From the NCBI GenBank assembly GCA_022703375.1, contig JAKLDS010000008.1, positions 1 to 60,072 of the forward strand: a stretch of 60,072 nucleotides of DNA. Reading direction: 5' to 3'. The stretch comes from Deltaproteobacteria bacterium (GTDB taxonomy: Bacteria; Desulfobacterota; Syntrophia; Syntrophales; Smithellaceae). Of this stretch, positions 1 to 9,466 are shown piece by piece (within the stretch, counting starts at the first letter, position 1; each line of letters begins with the position of its first letter). The notes under the pieces are model-generated. The model was not told the DNA's origin. It did no database searches and worked only from the letters and a program-made list of their open reading frames with translations. The position numbers and the translations under genes were made by a program.

Positions 1-13
1 AGCGGATTAAATT

Positions 14-89
14 TGGCTCCCCAGCGCGGACTCGAACCACGGACCCGATGGTTAACAGCCATCTGCTCTACCGACTGAGCTACTGAGGA
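14..89 (-). tRNA. tRNA-Asn (GTT)
   Basis: The reverse strand folds as a standard 76-nt tRNA. The acceptor strands TCCTCAG and CTGGGGA pair over 7 bp. The D arm reads GCTCAGTCGGTAGAGC, the anticodon loop carries GTT, and the T arm contains GGTTCGAGTCC. The 3' CCA is encoded at positions 16-14. The anticodon gives Asn. Confidence 0.95.
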
Positions 90-135
90 ACATACATTTT
101 AAATAAGTAAAAAAATAAATATCTTAAATTCTTTA

Positions 136-164
136 CGGCTTTCTATGCTTGTGCCTGAAAGCCG
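136..164 (-). terminator. hairpin downstream of the NuoG-like gene
   Basis: Perfect 8-bp arms CGGCTTTC (136-143) and GAAAGCCG (157-164) with a 13-nt loop lie just after the stop of the minus-strand electron-transfer operon. On the minus strand the hairpin runs into an A/T-rich stretch that becomes T-rich further on, so it is a plausible but not textbook intrinsic terminator. Confidence 0.5.
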
Positions 165-178
165 GTGTCTCATATCAC

Positions 179-892
179 TTAACGGCAATCAGTGCAAACA
201 GAAAGTTCCTTCATCGGAACACCCGTCTTTTTGCTGATGAATTTCAACTGGTCTTCCGGCGCGAAATAACGGCCGCAGACGTCGCAGGTTTTCATTTTGA
301 AGGTGCGCCCCCAGATTTTTCTTTTATCGTGCGTTGTTTCCATCGTGATATGATTGGTTGGGCAGACATAAACGCAGGCGCCGCAACCGATGCAAACCGC
401 CGAATCCTCATTAAAAGGAGTTCCTATTGTACGCTCCGAACCGCGGCAGGAAAACCCGATAGCGCTGACGCCGACTATTTCCTCGCAAACGCGGACGCAG
501 GAACGGCAAAGGATGCATTTGCTTTTATCCGTATCAGGAGTAAATCGCGGCTCCGGATTCACGCCGATTTTGGCGGCCAGATCGCGAATAACATCCGATT
601 CCGGACAGCGTGCCATGAGCAGTTGCATTACCAAACGGCGGACATTCATTACCCGCTCATTTTTTGTTTCGACAATAATTCCATCTTCCACAGGGTAAAG
701 ACAAGAGGTGACTATTTTCGCTCTTTTGCCTTTTTTTACTTCCACGACGCAAAGCCGGCAGGCGCCGGATTTAGTCACGGCTTCATGGGCGCATAGCGTC
801 GGTATATCAATGCCGCTGGCGCGCAGCGCCTCTAAAAGCATAGTTCCTTTTGCCGCTGTTATCTTTTTTCCGTCAGCAATCAAATTTACCAT
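179..892 (-). CDS. NuoG/HoxU-like iron-sulfur subunit
   Basis: A 237-aa electron-transfer subunit resembling the N-terminal part of NuoG, HoxU or the [FeFe]-hydrogenase HydA, without any catalytic H-cluster domain. An N-terminal 2Fe-2S ferredoxin fold carries Cys34, Cys45, Cys48 and Cys64. Two [4Fe-4S] sets follow at Cys126/129/132/136 and Cys167/170/173/177. The His/Cys cluster segment usual between them is reduced to ARCPES (Cys96) and looks degenerate. The C-terminus has a CxxC...CxxC zinc-ribbon-like tail. An ATG lies 16 codons upstream, but the ATG at 892 has the better ribosome-binding site (AGGTAGGA) and starts with conserved sequence. It is the last gene of a seven-gene minus-strand cluster with PFOR and NuoE/NuoF homologues and probably passes electrons between ferredoxin and the NuoF flavin site. 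Confidence 0.85.
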   Translation of the reverse strand: MVNLIADGKKITAAKGTMLLEALRASGIDIPTLCAHEAVTKSGACRLCVVEVKKGKRAKIVTSCLYPVEDGIIVETKNERVMNVRRLVMQLLMARCPESDVIRDLAAKIGVNPEPRFTPDTDKSKCILCRSCVRVCEEIVGVSAIGFSCRGSERTIGTPFNEDSAVCIGCGACVYVCPTNHITMETTHDKRKIWGRTFKMKTCDVCGRYFAPEDQLKFISKKTGVPMKELSVCTDCR

Positions 893-968
893 CTTGTATC
901 CTACCTTTATGCTATATCTGATGTTCTTATAAAAAATCAAAAAATAAACAATTCCGACGATGTCACCT

Positions 969-2882
969 TTATTTAACAGTTATCGCGTCAAACTTACAAC
1001 TTTCCATGCATATGCCGCACTTGATACATTTCTTCTGGTCAATTTTGTGCGCCTTCTTTTTCTCGCCGCTGATGCAGCCGGAAGGACACTTTTTGGCGCA
1101 AACTGTACAGCCGGTACATTTCTTTGCGTTTATCTCATACTTGATTAATGCGCGGCAAACACCGGCCGGGCAGCGCTTCTGCCTGATATGAGCGTCATAT
1201 TCCTCGCGGAAATATTTGATGGTGCTTAACACCGGATTGGGGGCGCTGCCGCCCAGAGCGCAAAGCGAGCCATCCTTAATTCCTTTGGCCATCGCTTCGA
1301 GAAGCTCAATATCGCCTTCCCGGCCCTTTCCCGCGCAAATATCATGAAGAATGTCGTTCATCCTGCGCACGCCTTCCCGGCAGGGGGTACACTTGCCGCA
1401 GGATTCGGAAACGAGAAATTCGATGAAGTAGCGCGCCAGGTCAACCATACAGGTTTTTTCATCCATGACAATCATGCCGCCCGAACCCATCATGGAACCT
1501 GCATCCCAGAGAGAATCGAAATCAACCGACAGATCAATCATGGAAGCCGGAATGCAGCCTCCGGAAGGACCGCCGGTTTGCACTGCCTTGAATTTTCTGT
1601 TGCCGGGGATGCCGCCGCCGATATCGTATACGATATCCTTCAAAGGAATTCCCAAAGGCACTTCCACAAGGCCGATATTGTTGACTTTACCGACTAGCGA
1701 AAAGACTTTTGTTCCGGAATTGTTCGGAATGCCGATTTCGGAAAACCATTTGCCGCTGCGGGAAATTATCACCGGAACATTGGCCCAGGTCTCGACGTTA
1801 TTCAAATTAGAGGGACGATCCCAAAGACCGTGTTCGACTGTATGAATATACTTGGCGCGGGGCTCTCCCGCTTTTCCTTCCAGAGAAGCCATTAAAGCGG
1901 TGGATTCACCACAGACAAAAGCTCCGGCACCTTTGCTGATTTTAATATCAAAGCTGAAATTGGTTCCCAGAATGTTTTTACCCAGCATACCGCGGCTGCG
2001 GGCATCCCCGATAGCTTTGGTCAGATTGGCGACAGCCAGCGGATATTCATTGCGCACATAGATGAAGCCTTCCTGCGCGCCTATGGCATAGGCGCCGATA
2101 ATCATGCCTTCGATAACGCTGTGGGGGTCGCCTTCCATAATGCTGCGATCCATGTAAGCGCCGGGATCGCCTTCATCGCCGTTGCAGATAACATATTTTA
2201 TGTCGCCGTGAGCGCTGCGGCAACTCTGCCATTTCACACCGGCGGGAAAACCGCCGCCGCCGCGTCCGCGCAGCCCCGATTTAATTATTTCGTCAATAAT
2301 TTCATTGGCTGACATCGTCGTCAGAGCCTTGTGCAGGCTTAAATAACCGCCCCGGGCGATATATTCATCAATGCTTTCGGGGTCAATGACGCCGCAGTTG
2401 CGGGTGGCAATCTTAATCTGTTTTTTATAAAAAGGAATTGCTTCCATTTGAGGAATATCTTTCAGATATTCCGACACGTTCCCCTTCAGATAATGTTTCT
2501 TTTCGCATTTCGCTATAATATCTTCTGCGTCCGTCCGATAAATCGGCTTGATTTTATCAATATTACCCTTGCCAATCTGTTCCAGGAGCTGCGGAACTTT
2601 TTCCGGAGTCATCTTGCCAAAGGAAAGGCGGGGCTTGTCTTTTTCAATCACGTCAACCAGCGGCTCAATAAAATCCATTCCCATCGAACCGGTTTTAGCT
2701 AAAATATAGGGAAGCTTTTTCTTCTTAATTTCCTTGTCCAGAGCTTCATAAACTTTATCAGCGCCGGACGCGATGCCGCTTGTTGCCATACCCACGATTA
2801 TCTTGACGCTGGAGGGAAAAAGGGATTTGGCGCCTTTTTCTCCCGCTTTTTTCAATTCATCAATCGAGCTGATTTTCTTCAC
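969..2882 (-). CDS. NuoF-like NADH-binding flavoprotein subunit (HydB/HndC type)
   Basis: A 637-aa NADH-oxidizing/NAD-reducing subunit of the soluble NuoF family. The N-terminal ~110 residues form a thioredoxin-like region, the central part has the FMN/NADH fold with the glycine-rich [13 protein letters not shown] motif, then comes an SLBB segment and the cluster-binding [12 protein letters not shown] motif. The C-terminus adds two ferredoxin motifs ([15 protein letters not shown] and [11 protein letters not shown]), the layout seen in bifurcating hydrogenase and HndC subunits rather than in respiratory complex I. The start lies 4 nt after the NuoE stop, so the two are translated as a unit. 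It is the NAD(H) port of a complex whose ferredoxin side is probably the PFOR encoded just upstream. Confidence 0.93.
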   Translation of the reverse strand: MKKISSIDELKKAGEKGAKSLFPSSVKIIVGMATSGIASGADKVYEALDKEIKKKKLPYILAKTGSMGMDFIEPLVDVIEKDKPRLSFGKMTPEKVPQLLEQIGKGNIDKIKPIYRTDAEDIIAKCEKKHYLKGNVSEYLKDIPQMEAIPFYKKQIKIATRNCGVIDPESIDEYIARGGYLSLHKALTTMSANEIIDEIIKSGLRGRGGGGFPAGVKWQSCRSAHGDIKYVICNGDEGDPGAYMDRSIMEGDPHSVIEGMIIGAYAIGAQEGFIYVRNEYPLAVANLTKAIGDARSRGMLGKNILGTNFSFDIKISKGAGAFVCGESTALMASLEGKAGEPRAKYIHTVEHGLWDRPSNLNNVETWANVPVIISRSGKWFSEIGIPNNSGTKVFSLVGKVNNIGLVEVPLGIPLKDIVYDIGGGIPGNRKFKAVQTGGPSGGCIPASMIDLSVDFDSLWDAGSMMGSGGMIVMDEKTCMVDLARYFIEFLVSESCGKCTPCREGVRRMNDILHDICAGKGREGDIELLEAMAKGIKDGSLCALGGSAPNPVLSTIKYFREEYDAHIRQKRCPAGVCRALIKYEINAKKCTGCTVCAKKCPSGCISGEKKKAHKIDQKKCIKCGICMESCKFDAITVK

Positions 2883-2886
2883 TTTC

Positions 2887-3363
2887 TCACCCCTGTTTTC
2901 TGTAATTTCTCAATATCTTGGGAATCTCATCCTGTGTGAGATACGGATGGATGTTACCGCCTATCCGCACAACCGGTGCCAGCGAGCAGCAACCCAGGCA
3001 TCTTACCTCTTCCAGGGTAAAAACGTTGTCTTTTGTTGTTTCGCCGCATTCAACGCCTAAATCTCTTTTGAGCCTGTCCATCAAATTAAACGCCCCCTGA
3101 ACGTGACAGGCTGTTCCGGCGCAAACCTCAATCAGGTACTGACCACGCGGCCGCAGGCTGAAGGAATTATAAAATGTCGCCACTTCATAAATCCGGCTGG
3201 CCGGAATTTGCATCTGCGCGCCGACAGCGAGCAACGCTTCCTTGGGCAGATAATTATATTCGTTTTGAATATCCTGCAAAATACAAATCAGCGAACTCTT
3301 GTCACCGCCGTGTTTTTTCACGATTTCTTTTGCTTTTGCCTCTACTGTAGTGGCTTTTTTCAT
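2887..3363 (-). CDS. NuoE-like 2Fe-2S subunit
   Basis: A 158-aa thioredoxin-fold [2Fe-2S] protein of the NuoE/HndA family. The ligand motifs CAGTACH and CLGCCSLAP give the expected four cysteines, and the length matches the family. An N-terminal helical region contains the conserved [13 protein letters not shown] segment. It lies between porB and the NuoF-like gene in a tightly spaced minus-strand operon. In soluble diaphorase modules this subunit contacts NuoF and holds the N1a-type cluster. The start is the first in-frame ATG. Confidence 0.93.
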   Translation of the reverse strand: MKKATTVEAKAKEIVKKHGGDKSSLICILQDIQNEYNYLPKEALLAVGAQMQIPASRIYEVATFYNSFSLRPRGQYLIEVCAGTACHVQGAFNLMDRLKRDLGVECGETTKDNVFTLEEVRCLGCCSLAPVVRIGGNIHPYLTQDEIPKILRNYRKQG

Positions 3364-3405
3364 GCTTAAATCACCTCAGAAAATTCTTCACTGTCCCCTG
3401 GATTA

Positions 3406-4356
3406 TTAATCCCAAGCTTCCAGGCAATCAACCTTATTTAAAAGTTTCTTATGTTCTTTATTCACTCTGGATTGAATCATCTTTATTTCATCTTCGCTCA
3501 GATGGCGGAAACGACCCTGTGTTTTGTAATAATCGGTTATCGGCTTTAACTTTCTGGGCATCTCCGAGGAAAGCTTATATTTGCCGTTTTCCACTTCGTA
3601 AAGCGGGAAAATTCCCGTTTCCACCGCCAGACGTCCCAGAGCAATTGTCAGGTGCGAAGGAGAACGCCAACCTGTCGGACAAACAGAGAAGCAATGAATA
3701 TAGGCAGGCCCTTTTACTTTCTTTGCTTTTTCCACCTTGTTGATAAAATCCAGCGGATAACTGGGGCAGGCTGTCGCCACATAAGGAACATTATGGGCAA
3801 CCATTATTTCCGTCACATTTTTCTTCCAGGTCTTTTGACCCATGCTGACTTTGCCGGCCGGAGCCGTCGTAGTGGAGGCGCCCATTGGCGTGCCGCTGGA
3901 GCGCTGAATGCCGGTATTCATGTAAGCTTCATTATCGAAGCAGACAAAAAGCATATTATGGCCGCGTTCCATCGCTCCGGAAAGCGCCTGCAGACCGATA
4001 TCCATCGTGCCGCCGTCGCCTGCCATGCCGACGACCTTAATCTCGCGATCATCAATCTTGCCTTTCCGGCGCAAAGCTTTAAGACCGGCTTCCACACCGG
4101 AGGCCACCGCTGCCGCATTTTCAAACGCCACGTGAATCCAGGGCACTTCCCAGGCAGTTGTCGGATACATGCTGGAAATAATTTCCATACAACCGGTGGC
4201 GGAAGCTATTACAGTATTTTCACCCAGCGCCTTGCACATCAGCCTCACGGCCAGCACTTCTCCGCAACCTTGGCAGGCGCGATGGCCGGCAGACAGCAAT
4301 TCTTTTTTATTAATGAGTCGCGGGGCAAATAAATCGAAATTTTCTACAATATTCAT
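3406..4356 (-). CDS. porB: pyruvate:ferredoxin oxidoreductase, beta subunit
   Basis: A 316-aa thiamine-diphosphate subunit of PFOR, which oxidizes pyruvate to acetyl-CoA and CO2 with ferredoxin as acceptor. The N-terminal [11 protein letters not shown] and SATGCMEI motifs give cysteines for the [4Fe-4S] cluster, and [16 protein letters not shown] is the TPP/Mg site. The sequences [14 protein letters not shown] and CFSVCPTGW are typical of the pyruvate-specific (PorB) branch rather than KorB. The ATG shares one base with the alpha-subunit stop (TAATG), which implies coupled translation. NuoE/F/G-like genes follow directly. Confidence 0.93.
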   Translation of the reverse strand: MNIVENFDLFAPRLINKKELLSAGHRACQGCGEVLAVRLMCKALGENTVIASATGCMEIISSMYPTTAWEVPWIHVAFENAAAVASGVEAGLKALRRKGKIDDREIKVVGMAGDGGTMDIGLQALSGAMERGHNMLFVCFDNEAYMNTGIQRSSGTPMGASTTTAPAGKVSMGQKTWKKNVTEIMVAHNVPYVATACPSYPLDFINKVEKAKKVKGPAYIHCFSVCPTGWRSPSHLTIALGRLAVETGIFPLYEVENGKYKLSSEMPRKLKPITDYYKTQGRFRHLSEDEIKMIQSRVNKEHKKLLNKVDCLEAWD

Positions 4357-5525
4357 TATTCTCTCACCCCCCAGAATTCATAAGTGTCAACATTAGCTTC
4401 CCCTTTAATGACGCGGTTAATCATTCCGGTAAAATCGGCAACCGTGACATCGCGGCCACCCAGGCCGATGATAGAGCTGTAAATAACGGGCTTATGGCTT
4501 TCGTTATAAAGGGCGGCCTTGACTTCCCCGCAAACCGGCCCGCCGGGGCCGCCGAAAGAAACGGCCCGGTCGGTAACCAATACTCTTTTTGCTTTCATTA
4601 AAACTTCCTTTATTTCCGCAAACGGGAAAGGACGCCATAAACGCAATTTTACAAGACCAACGGAAGCTCCCTGAGCCTGCAATTCATCAATAGCCATTTC
4701 CGCTGTTTCACCCATCGAGCCCATTGTTAAAACGAGCAGTTCGGCATCATCCGCCTTATATGTCTCAACGGGTTTGTAAGTGCGGCCGAACATTTTCGCC
4801 CACTCTTCCCAGACTTCCAGAATAATCTTTTTCGAGCTCTTCAGAGCTTCGTTTTTAGCTTTCAGAATTTCCGTAAAATAATCGGACATCGCAAAAGCAC
4901 CCATTGTTACAGGCTTGCTCGGATGCAGTGTGGCAAAAGATTCCCGGGGCGGCAAAAATTTATTCACCAGTTCCTGATCCGGGAATTCCACAGGCTCCAC
5001 CATGTGTGTCAGCTGGAAACCGTCAATATTAACGCAAATCGGCAGATTGACATCTTTATGTTCGGCAATTTTAAAAGACTGGATGGATAAATCAATTGCT
5101 TCCTGGCCGTTTTCCACAAACAGCGATATCCAGCCGCAATCACGCTGCGGCATAATGTCCGAGTGATCATTCAGTATATTTAAAGGTCCTGAAACGGCGC
5201 GGTTGGCAATGCCCATCACCAGCGGCAATCTCATCGCGGAAGCAATCGGCAGAATTTCGTGCATCAGCATTAAACCCTGTGAGCTTGTTGCCGTGTAAAC
5301 GCGGGCTCCCGTGCCGGAAGCGCCGATAATCGCGCTGATGGCCGAGTGTTCGGATTCTACAGTGACAAATTCCGCGTCAATTTTACCGTCAGCTACCAGA
5401 TCAGAGAGATGTTCCCCGATGTGCGATTGGGGAGTAATGGGGTAAACGGCCGCCATATCAATATTGCACTGCCCGACAGCTTCGGCCACAGCCAGTGCCA
5501 CTTCCATTCCAACACGTTTAGCCAT
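4356..5525 (-). CDS. porA: pyruvate:ferredoxin oxidoreductase, alpha subunit
   Basis: A 389-aa alpha subunit with the pyrimidine-binding region [15 protein letters not shown], the [31 protein letters not shown]-type core (split here as TVESEHSA and TATSSQGL), and a transketolase C-terminal-like domain. An in-frame ATG exists 14 codons upstream, but the start at 5525 is preceded by GGAGGAGGG, and MAKRVGMEV is where family similarity begins. That ribosome-binding site lies inside the last codons of porD, so porD and porA are coupled. It forms the catalytic core with PorB. Confidence 0.93.
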   Translation of the reverse strand: MAKRVGMEVALAVAEAVGQCNIDMAAVYPITPQSHIGEHLSDLVADGKIDAEFVTVESEHSAISAIIGASGTGARVYTATSSQGLMLMHEILPIASAMRLPLVMGIANRAVSGPLNILNDHSDIMPQRDCGWISLFVENGQEAIDLSIQSFKIAEHKDVNLPICVNIDGFQLTHMVEPVEFPDQELVNKFLPPRESFATLHPSKPVTMGAFAMSDYFTEILKAKNEALKSSKKIILEVWEEWAKMFGRTYKPVETYKADDAELLVLTMGSMGETAEMAIDELQAQGASVGLVKLRLWRPFPFAEIKEVLMKAKRVLVTDRAVSFGGPGGPVCGEVKAALYNESHKPVIYSSIIGLGGRDVTVADFTGMINRVIKGEANVDTYEFWGVRE

Positions 5526-5527
5526 GC

Positions 5528-5818
5528 TTATCCCTCCTCCACCATTGCTATTGCTCTGGGCCAGCATTCATGGGAGCAGATGCCGCATCCTTTGCAATAA
5601 TCCAGATTAGCTTTAAAAAAACCGTCTTCGGTTTGTGAGACGCATCCTTCCGGACAAAAAACATAACAGATGCCGCACTTAATGCATTTCTGGTTGTTCC
5701 AGACCGGACGCTGTGCCCGCCAGCTTCCCGTATGATATTCGCTGGCGCTGCCCGGATTAAGAACGACACAACCTGTTATTATCTCCTGCCAGGGAGCTGG
5801 CCCTTTTTTCTTTGTCAT
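5528..5818 (-). CDS. porD: pyruvate:ferredoxin oxidoreductase, delta (ferredoxin) subunit
   Basis: A 96-aa 2x[4Fe-4S] ferredoxin subunit. The cluster motifs are CIKCGICYVFCPEGC and CKGCGICSHECWPRAI, and the N-terminal WQEIITGCVVLNPGSASEYHTGSW segment is characteristic of PorD. It accepts electrons from the TPP site and hands them to soluble ferredoxin or, in this operon, possibly to the NuoG/NuoF-like subunits. Its final codons contain the ribosome-binding site of porA. It is separated from porG by about 110 nt containing a long-loop inverted repeat, the only sizeable gap in the por cluster. Confidence 0.93.
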   Translation of the reverse strand: MTKKKGPAPWQEIITGCVVLNPGSASEYHTGSWRAQRPVWNNQKCIKCGICYVFCPEGCVSQTEDGFFKANLDYCKGCGICSHECWPRAIAMVEEG

Positions 5819-5861
5819 GACAATAACACCTCAAAATAATATATTGATTGCTGCTTAAACA

Positions 5862-5927
5862 AAAAGTCTGAAATATAATAATTTTCAATAATTTGACGAC
5901 GCCTGACAGCGCCGCAAACAGACTTTT
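5862..5927 (-). promoter_or_regulatory. inverted repeat between porG and porD
   Basis: Nine-base arms AAAAGTCTG (5862-5870) and CAGACTTTT (5919-5927) enclose 48 nt and begin 3 nt past the porG stop codon. On the minus strand the distal arm ends in a run of T. This could be an attenuator or processing stem setting porG against porDAB levels. The position is clear, the function is a guess. Confidence 0.4.
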
Positions 5928-5929
5928 CA

Positions 5930-6478
5930 CTAATTAACTGATTTTATTTCGTCATATGCCCTTTTCATTGCTGTTAAATTCTTCTGGGCAATCCTGCCGA
6001 AGCGGTGCTCCACGGGATCCTTTAACGAATCGAGTTTCATTGCTTTAGTTATTTTCAGCAAAGCGCCAATCATTGTGGTGTTGGCAATAGGCACTCCCAA
6101 TTCCTTGCGGGCAATACTGGTGCCGTCAACAGTGGCTACCGTGCCGCTGAAATTAAGATCCTTTTTAACTTCTGCAGGAGACTTTGTCGTATTGACAATC
6201 AAAATGCCTTCCGGTTTCAGGCCGTCGGTTACATTTATCAGGCCAATCAGGCTGGAATCCAGCACGACAACCACATCCGGCTTGTAAATTCCTGAACGCT
6301 TCTTGATTTTCTGATCGTCTACGCGGCTGAAAGCGGCAACCGGCGCGCCTCTTCTCTCCGGCCCGAAGCTGGGGAAGCCCTGCGCGTATTTTCCTTCAGC
6401 AATGGCCGCCTGCGCCAGCAGCTCCACGGATGTCACCGCTCCCTGACCGCCTCTGCCATGCCATCTGACTTCTATCAT
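5930..6478 (-). CDS. porG: pyruvate:ferredoxin oxidoreductase, gamma subunit
   Basis: A 182-aa gamma subunit with the family's N-terminal RWHGRGGQGAVTSVELLAQA and GFPSFGPERRGAPV segments, involved in CoA handling. Length and motifs match stand-alone PorG/PorC. It is the first gene of the minus-strand por-nuo cluster. The region upstream (6479-6595) contains a TTGACA and a TATAAT on the minus strand, but they are only 12 nt apart, so the promoter assignment is uncertain. Confidence 0.93.
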   Translation of the reverse strand: MIEVRWHGRGGQGAVTSVELLAQAAIAEGKYAQGFPSFGPERRGAPVAAFSRVDDQKIKKRSGIYKPDVVVVLDSSLIGLINVTDGLKPEGILIVNTTKSPAEVKKDLNFSGTVATVDGTSIARKELGVPIANTTMIGALLKITKAMKLDSLKDPVEHRFGRIAQKNLTAMKRAYDEIKSVN

Positions 6479-6595
6479 GAGTTCTAATCTCCCCTAATGG
6501 ATTATAAGCTGTTAAACAATTTGAGGCCAGTTTCCTATTATATTTGGTTTTTTCTGTCAATATTTTTTTGCACTGCAATATAAAACTGTGACCTG

Positions 6596-7165
6596 TTAGT
6601 TCCTAAGCTGCCAGTATTCTTGCGCTTCTTCGTATAAATCGCGGCCCTGAGCGTCATTAACAACAATCAGGGGAAAATCTTCAACATAGAGCCTTCGGAT
6701 AGCTTCCGGACCAAGTTCTTCGTAAGCTACCAGCTCGGCTTTTTTGATGCACTGCGCCGTCAGGGCGGCAATGCCGCCAATCGCGCCGAAATAAACTGCC
6801 TGATGTTTTTTAATGGCGGAAACCACGGCAGTGCTTCGTTTGCCCTTGCCAATCATCGCCCGCAGGCCTGCCGTAATCAGCTGCGGTGTGTAGCTGTCCA
6901 TGCGGTAACTGGTTGTGGGGCCGATTGAGCCGATAGCTGCTTTGGGCGGTGTCGGAGTCGGAGCAGCATAGAAAATAACGGCGTGAGCCAAATCAAAGGG
7001 GAGTTTTTCGCCCCTGGCCAAAGCTTCGCAAAGCCGCCGGTGAGCAACATCCCTTGCCGTGTAAATCTCACCGCTCAACAAGACCATATCGCCGGCATGC
7101 AGCGACGCAATTACTTTTGCTGTTAAAGGTGTCTTAATTTTTCGTGGTGTTATTACTTCGGTCAT
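6596..7165 (-). CDS. fumarate hydratase, class I, beta subunit
   Basis: A 189-aa beta (C-terminal) component of the heterodimeric iron-sulfur fumarase, which interconverts fumarate and malate. Characteristic segments are GEIYTARDVAHRR, FYAAPTPTPPKAAIGSIGPTTSYRMD and YFGAIGGIAAL. It lies 43 nt downstream of the alpha subunit on the same strand. In a propionate-using anaerobe this step belongs to the methylmalonyl-CoA pathway between succinate and oxaloacetate. It could also act in an oxidative or reductive TCA branch. Confidence 0.94.
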   Translation of the reverse strand: MTEVITPRKIKTPLTAKVIASLHAGDMVLLSGEIYTARDVAHRRLCEALARGEKLPFDLAHAVIFYAAPTPTPPKAAIGSIGPTTSYRMDSYTPQLITAGLRAMIGKGKRSTAVVSAIKKHQAVYFGAIGGIAALTAQCIKKAELVAYEELGPEAIRRLYVEDFPLIVVNDAQGRDLYEEAQEYWQLRN

Positions 7166-7207
7166 AACAACTTTCCTTAATGCTTTAATTCAGCAAAATT
7201 GGACTCT

Positions 7208-8074
7208 TTACAAAGTTGTCTCTTTATGTCGTGCGACGTGACACTGTATGTTGATTGCCACCGGCAGCGAGGCAATGTGGCAGAGCATCATTTCCGCGTG
7301 CACGGCGAGCGCGGAAACCCTGCCGCCCAAACCGCCGGGGCCGATTCCCAGTTTATTAATTGCCGCCAAAAGTTCTTTTTCCATCTCTGCGAGTCGCTTA
7401 TCCGCTTCATTTTTTTTGCCCACAGGACGCAATAAAGCTTTTTTTGCTAAAATACAGGCCTGCTCCAGAGAACCGCCGATTCCCACACCCACAATAATGG
7501 GCGGGCAGGGATTCGAACCGGCTTGCGCGACTGTTTCTAAAACCAGCTTTTTAATTCCCTCAATTCCGGCTGCCGGAGTCAGCATAGCTACCTTGCTCAT
7601 GTTTTCGCTGCCGCCGCCTTTGGGCATGGCAATAATCTTTATTTTATCACCGGGAACAATATCGACATGAATAATCGCCGGTGTATTATCCTGAGTATTT
7701 TTTCTGGTAAGCGGGTCACAAACTGATTTGCGCAGATAACCTTCTTTGTAAGCCTGACGCACGCCTTCTTCTATTGCGTCTTTCAAACTTCCGCCAGCGA
7801 TATGAACATCCTGGCCTAATTCCACGAAAACGACGGCCAATCCCGTATCCTGACAAATCGGCATTTTGCTCTCGGCGGCAATGGCTGCGTTGGCGATTAT
7901 CTTTTCCAGCACCTGACGACCCAGGGCGGATTCTTCTTTTTTGACTGATTTTTTCAGACCGCGAACGACATCGTCACCCAGACAGGTATTGGCCTCAATA
8001 AAAAGCTTTTTTACCGCCGCTGTTATTTGTTTACAATTAATCCGTCGGATTTTATTTTTTATTTTCTTTTCCAT
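7208..8074 (-). CDS. fumarate hydratase, class I, alpha subunit
   Basis: A 288-aa alpha component carrying the [4Fe-4S] cluster. The cluster and substrate residues lie in PICQDTGLAVVFVELG, in AGSNPCPPIIVGVGIGG and in a final cysteine near MLCHIASLPVAI. The segment RKNTQDNTPAIIHVDIVPGD is family-typical. The beta subunit follows. The N-terminal MEKKIKNKIRRINCKQ start is the first available and fits the family length. Oxygen-labile class I fumarases are usual in strict anaerobes. Confidence 0.94.
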   Translation of the reverse strand: MEKKIKNKIRRINCKQITAAVKKLFIEANTCLGDDVVRGLKKSVKKEESALGRQVLEKIIANAAIAAESKMPICQDTGLAVVFVELGQDVHIAGGSLKDAIEEGVRQAYKEGYLRKSVCDPLTRKNTQDNTPAIIHVDIVPGDKIKIIAMPKGGGSENMSKVAMLTPAAGIEGIKKLVLETVAQAGSNPCPPIIVGVGIGGSLEQACILAKKALLRPVGKKNEADKRLAEMEKELLAAINKLGIGPGGLGGRVSALAVHAEMMLCHIASLPVAINIQCHVARHKETTL

Positions 8075-8089
8075 ATATTATGTAACCTT

Positions 8090-8311
8090 TTATTCACAGG
8101 TTATTTTAAAAGGCAATCCATCTTTAAGCGCAAAATATTCAATGCAATTTTTCCCATTTTCTTTATATTCCCTCTTGCCATAATCCGCATAATAGGCTGC
8201 TTTATCGGGAGATAAGAATCCCCTCTTACTTAAATCCGTCCATGAAAAAGGAGAAACAATGAGTCTCAGATATGGTATCAAATAGAACCATGCAATTACT
8301 ACTACAATCAC
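8090..8311 (-). CDS. small predicted membrane protein, unknown function
   Basis: A 73-residue open frame with a hydrophobic N-terminal segment (about residues 1-20, VVVIAWFYLIPYLRLIV) followed by a charged tail ending FALKDGLPFKITCE. The only start in this frame is a GTG at 8311. Upstream codons up to a TAG at 8350 continue the hydrophobic run but offer only ATA/ATT. There is no clear ribosome-binding site and I recognise no family. It lies just upstream of fumA on the same strand, so it may be a real one-helix protein or the remains of a longer gene. Confidence 0.4.
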   Translation of the reverse strand: MIVVVIAWFYLIPYLRLIVSPFSWTDLSKRGFLSPDKAAYYADYGKREYKENGKNCIEYFALKDGLPFKITCE

Positions 8312-8395
8312 AGCAATGATTATTTTTATTATTATTCTTATCCTATTCTAAAGGGGTTTTCTCCCCGCACATTACACGACATTTTAAAACAGTCA

Positions 8396-8490
8396 CAGGC
8401 AAGGCGCACAAATAACGAGGAATGAGGCGTACTTTTTACGTACGCCGCAATGACGAGATATGCAGTGCAACGCAGCATCTGGCTGCTTTA
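8396..8490. repeat. dispersed palindromic intergenic repeat, copy 1
   Basis: The core GGCGTAC-N7-GTACGCC is flanked by CAGGCAAGGC on the left and CGCAATGACGA on the right. The same arrangement appears in reverse orientation at 14752-14885, and a related element occurs at 11188-11286. It lies immediately past the recR stop, as REP-type elements usually do. Confidence 0.65.
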
Positions 8491-8500
8491 AAGTGTCGGG

Positions 8501-9100
8501 CTACATACCACGACGGAATTCCAAGGATTTCGAAATCGTCATCTTATCCACATATTTCAAATCCCCGCCCATCGGCACACCCATGGCGATGCGTGTTAAT
8601 TTGATATCCTTATCCTTGAGCAGGCGCATAATCAGCAGGGCAGTGGCTTCGCCATGCACATTGGGATTAGTGGCGATGATTACTTCCTTAATATTGCCGT
8701 TATTGATCCGCGTTGTGAGTTCGCCCAGCCGCAGATTTTCCGGCCCGATGCCGTCGAGCGGCGCCAGAGCGCCGTGCAGCACATGATACATTCCGTGAAA
8801 AACGCCGCTTTCTTCGATGGCGACCAGGGCGTCGGGCTCTTCGACAACACAGATAACATCCTGCTCGCGCGCCGGATTAGCGCAAACCTCGCATAATTCA
8901 TTTTCTGTCGGATTCAAGCAAACCCGGCAGAGCCGAATTTTTCTTTTAACTTCGACAAGGCTCTCGGCCAGCTTGCGGACATCTTCTTCGGAGGCGCGCA
9001 AAATATAATTAGCCAGCCGCGCCGCTGTTTTTTCACCGATGCCGGGCAGTTTGCCCAGTTCGGAAATCAGCCGTTTAATGGGCTGGGCGTATGCTTTCAT
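8501..9100 (-). CDS. recR: recombination protein RecR
   Basis: A 199-aa RecR of normal length. It has the N-terminal helix-hairpin-helix [16 protein letters not shown], a C4 zinc finger (CRVC...CEVC), a Toprim domain with [13 protein letters not shown], and the C-terminal [12 protein letters not shown] Walker-B-like region. It helps RecFO load RecA at gaps. It is the last gene of dnaX-ybaB-recR, a very common arrangement, and a palindromic repeat follows its stop codon. Confidence 0.96.
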   Translation of the reverse strand: MKAYAQPIKRLISELGKLPGIGEKTAARLANYILRASEEDVRKLAESLVEVKRKIRLCRVCLNPTENELCEVCANPAREQDVICVVEEPDALVAIEESGVFHGMYHVLHGALAPLDGIGPENLRLGELTTRINNGNIKEVIIATNPNVHGEATALLIMRLLKDKDIKLTRIAMGVPMGGDLKYVDKMTISKSLEFRRGM

Positions 9101-9139
9101 AATTAACCTTTATGACAACTATCAGTATTATCCTTAATA

Positions 9140-9454
9140 TTACATACCCATGCCGGGGATACTCAACCCACCCGTTATCTTTCCCATTTCCGCCGCCGAC
9201 ATTTCCTGCGCTTTGCGAATGCCTTCGTTGACAGCCGCGGCGATTAAGTCTTGCAGCATTTCGACATCATCAGAATTGACAACATCTTTTTCAATCTTCA
9301 ATGAAACAACTTCGAATTTGCCGTTGACCACCACTTTTACCATGCCGCCGCCGGCCTGTGCCTCGACCGTTTTAGTTTCCAATTCCTGCTGCAGGCGAGT
9401 CATTTTCTCCTGCATCTTTTTTGCCTGCTTCATGATATTGCCCAAATTATGCAC
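9140..9454 (-). CDS. YbaB/EbfC nucleoid-associated protein
   Basis: A 104-aa small DNA-binding protein. The N-terminal coiled-coil region NIMKQAKKMQEKMTRLQQEL and the VVNGKFEVVSLKIEKDVV core are diagnostic, and the C-terminus is glycine/methionine-rich as usual. It forms tweezer-like dimers on DNA in other bacteria. It sits between dnaX and recR with short gaps, the conserved order. Confidence 0.95.
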   Translation of the reverse strand: MHNLGNIMKQAKKMQEKMTRLQQELETKTVEAQAGGGMVKVVVNGKFEVVSLKIEKDVVNSDDVEMLQDLIAAAVNEGIRKAQEMSAAEMGKITGGLSIPGMGM

Positions 9455-9466
9455 TATTAAAACCTC

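Noticed and set aside
179-3363. interpretation of NuoE/F/G-like genes as part of respiratory complex I
   Set aside because: NuoF carries extra C-terminal ferredoxins, the NuoG-like protein is short, and no membrane subunits are near.
3652-4332. 226-codon plus-strand frame opposite porB
   Set aside because: Antisense to a gene with full PorB motifs; His/Arg-rich composition typical of shadow translation.
6396-6578. 60-codon minus-strand frame overlapping the start of porG
   Set aside because: It overlaps the porG coding start in another frame and has no family resemblance.
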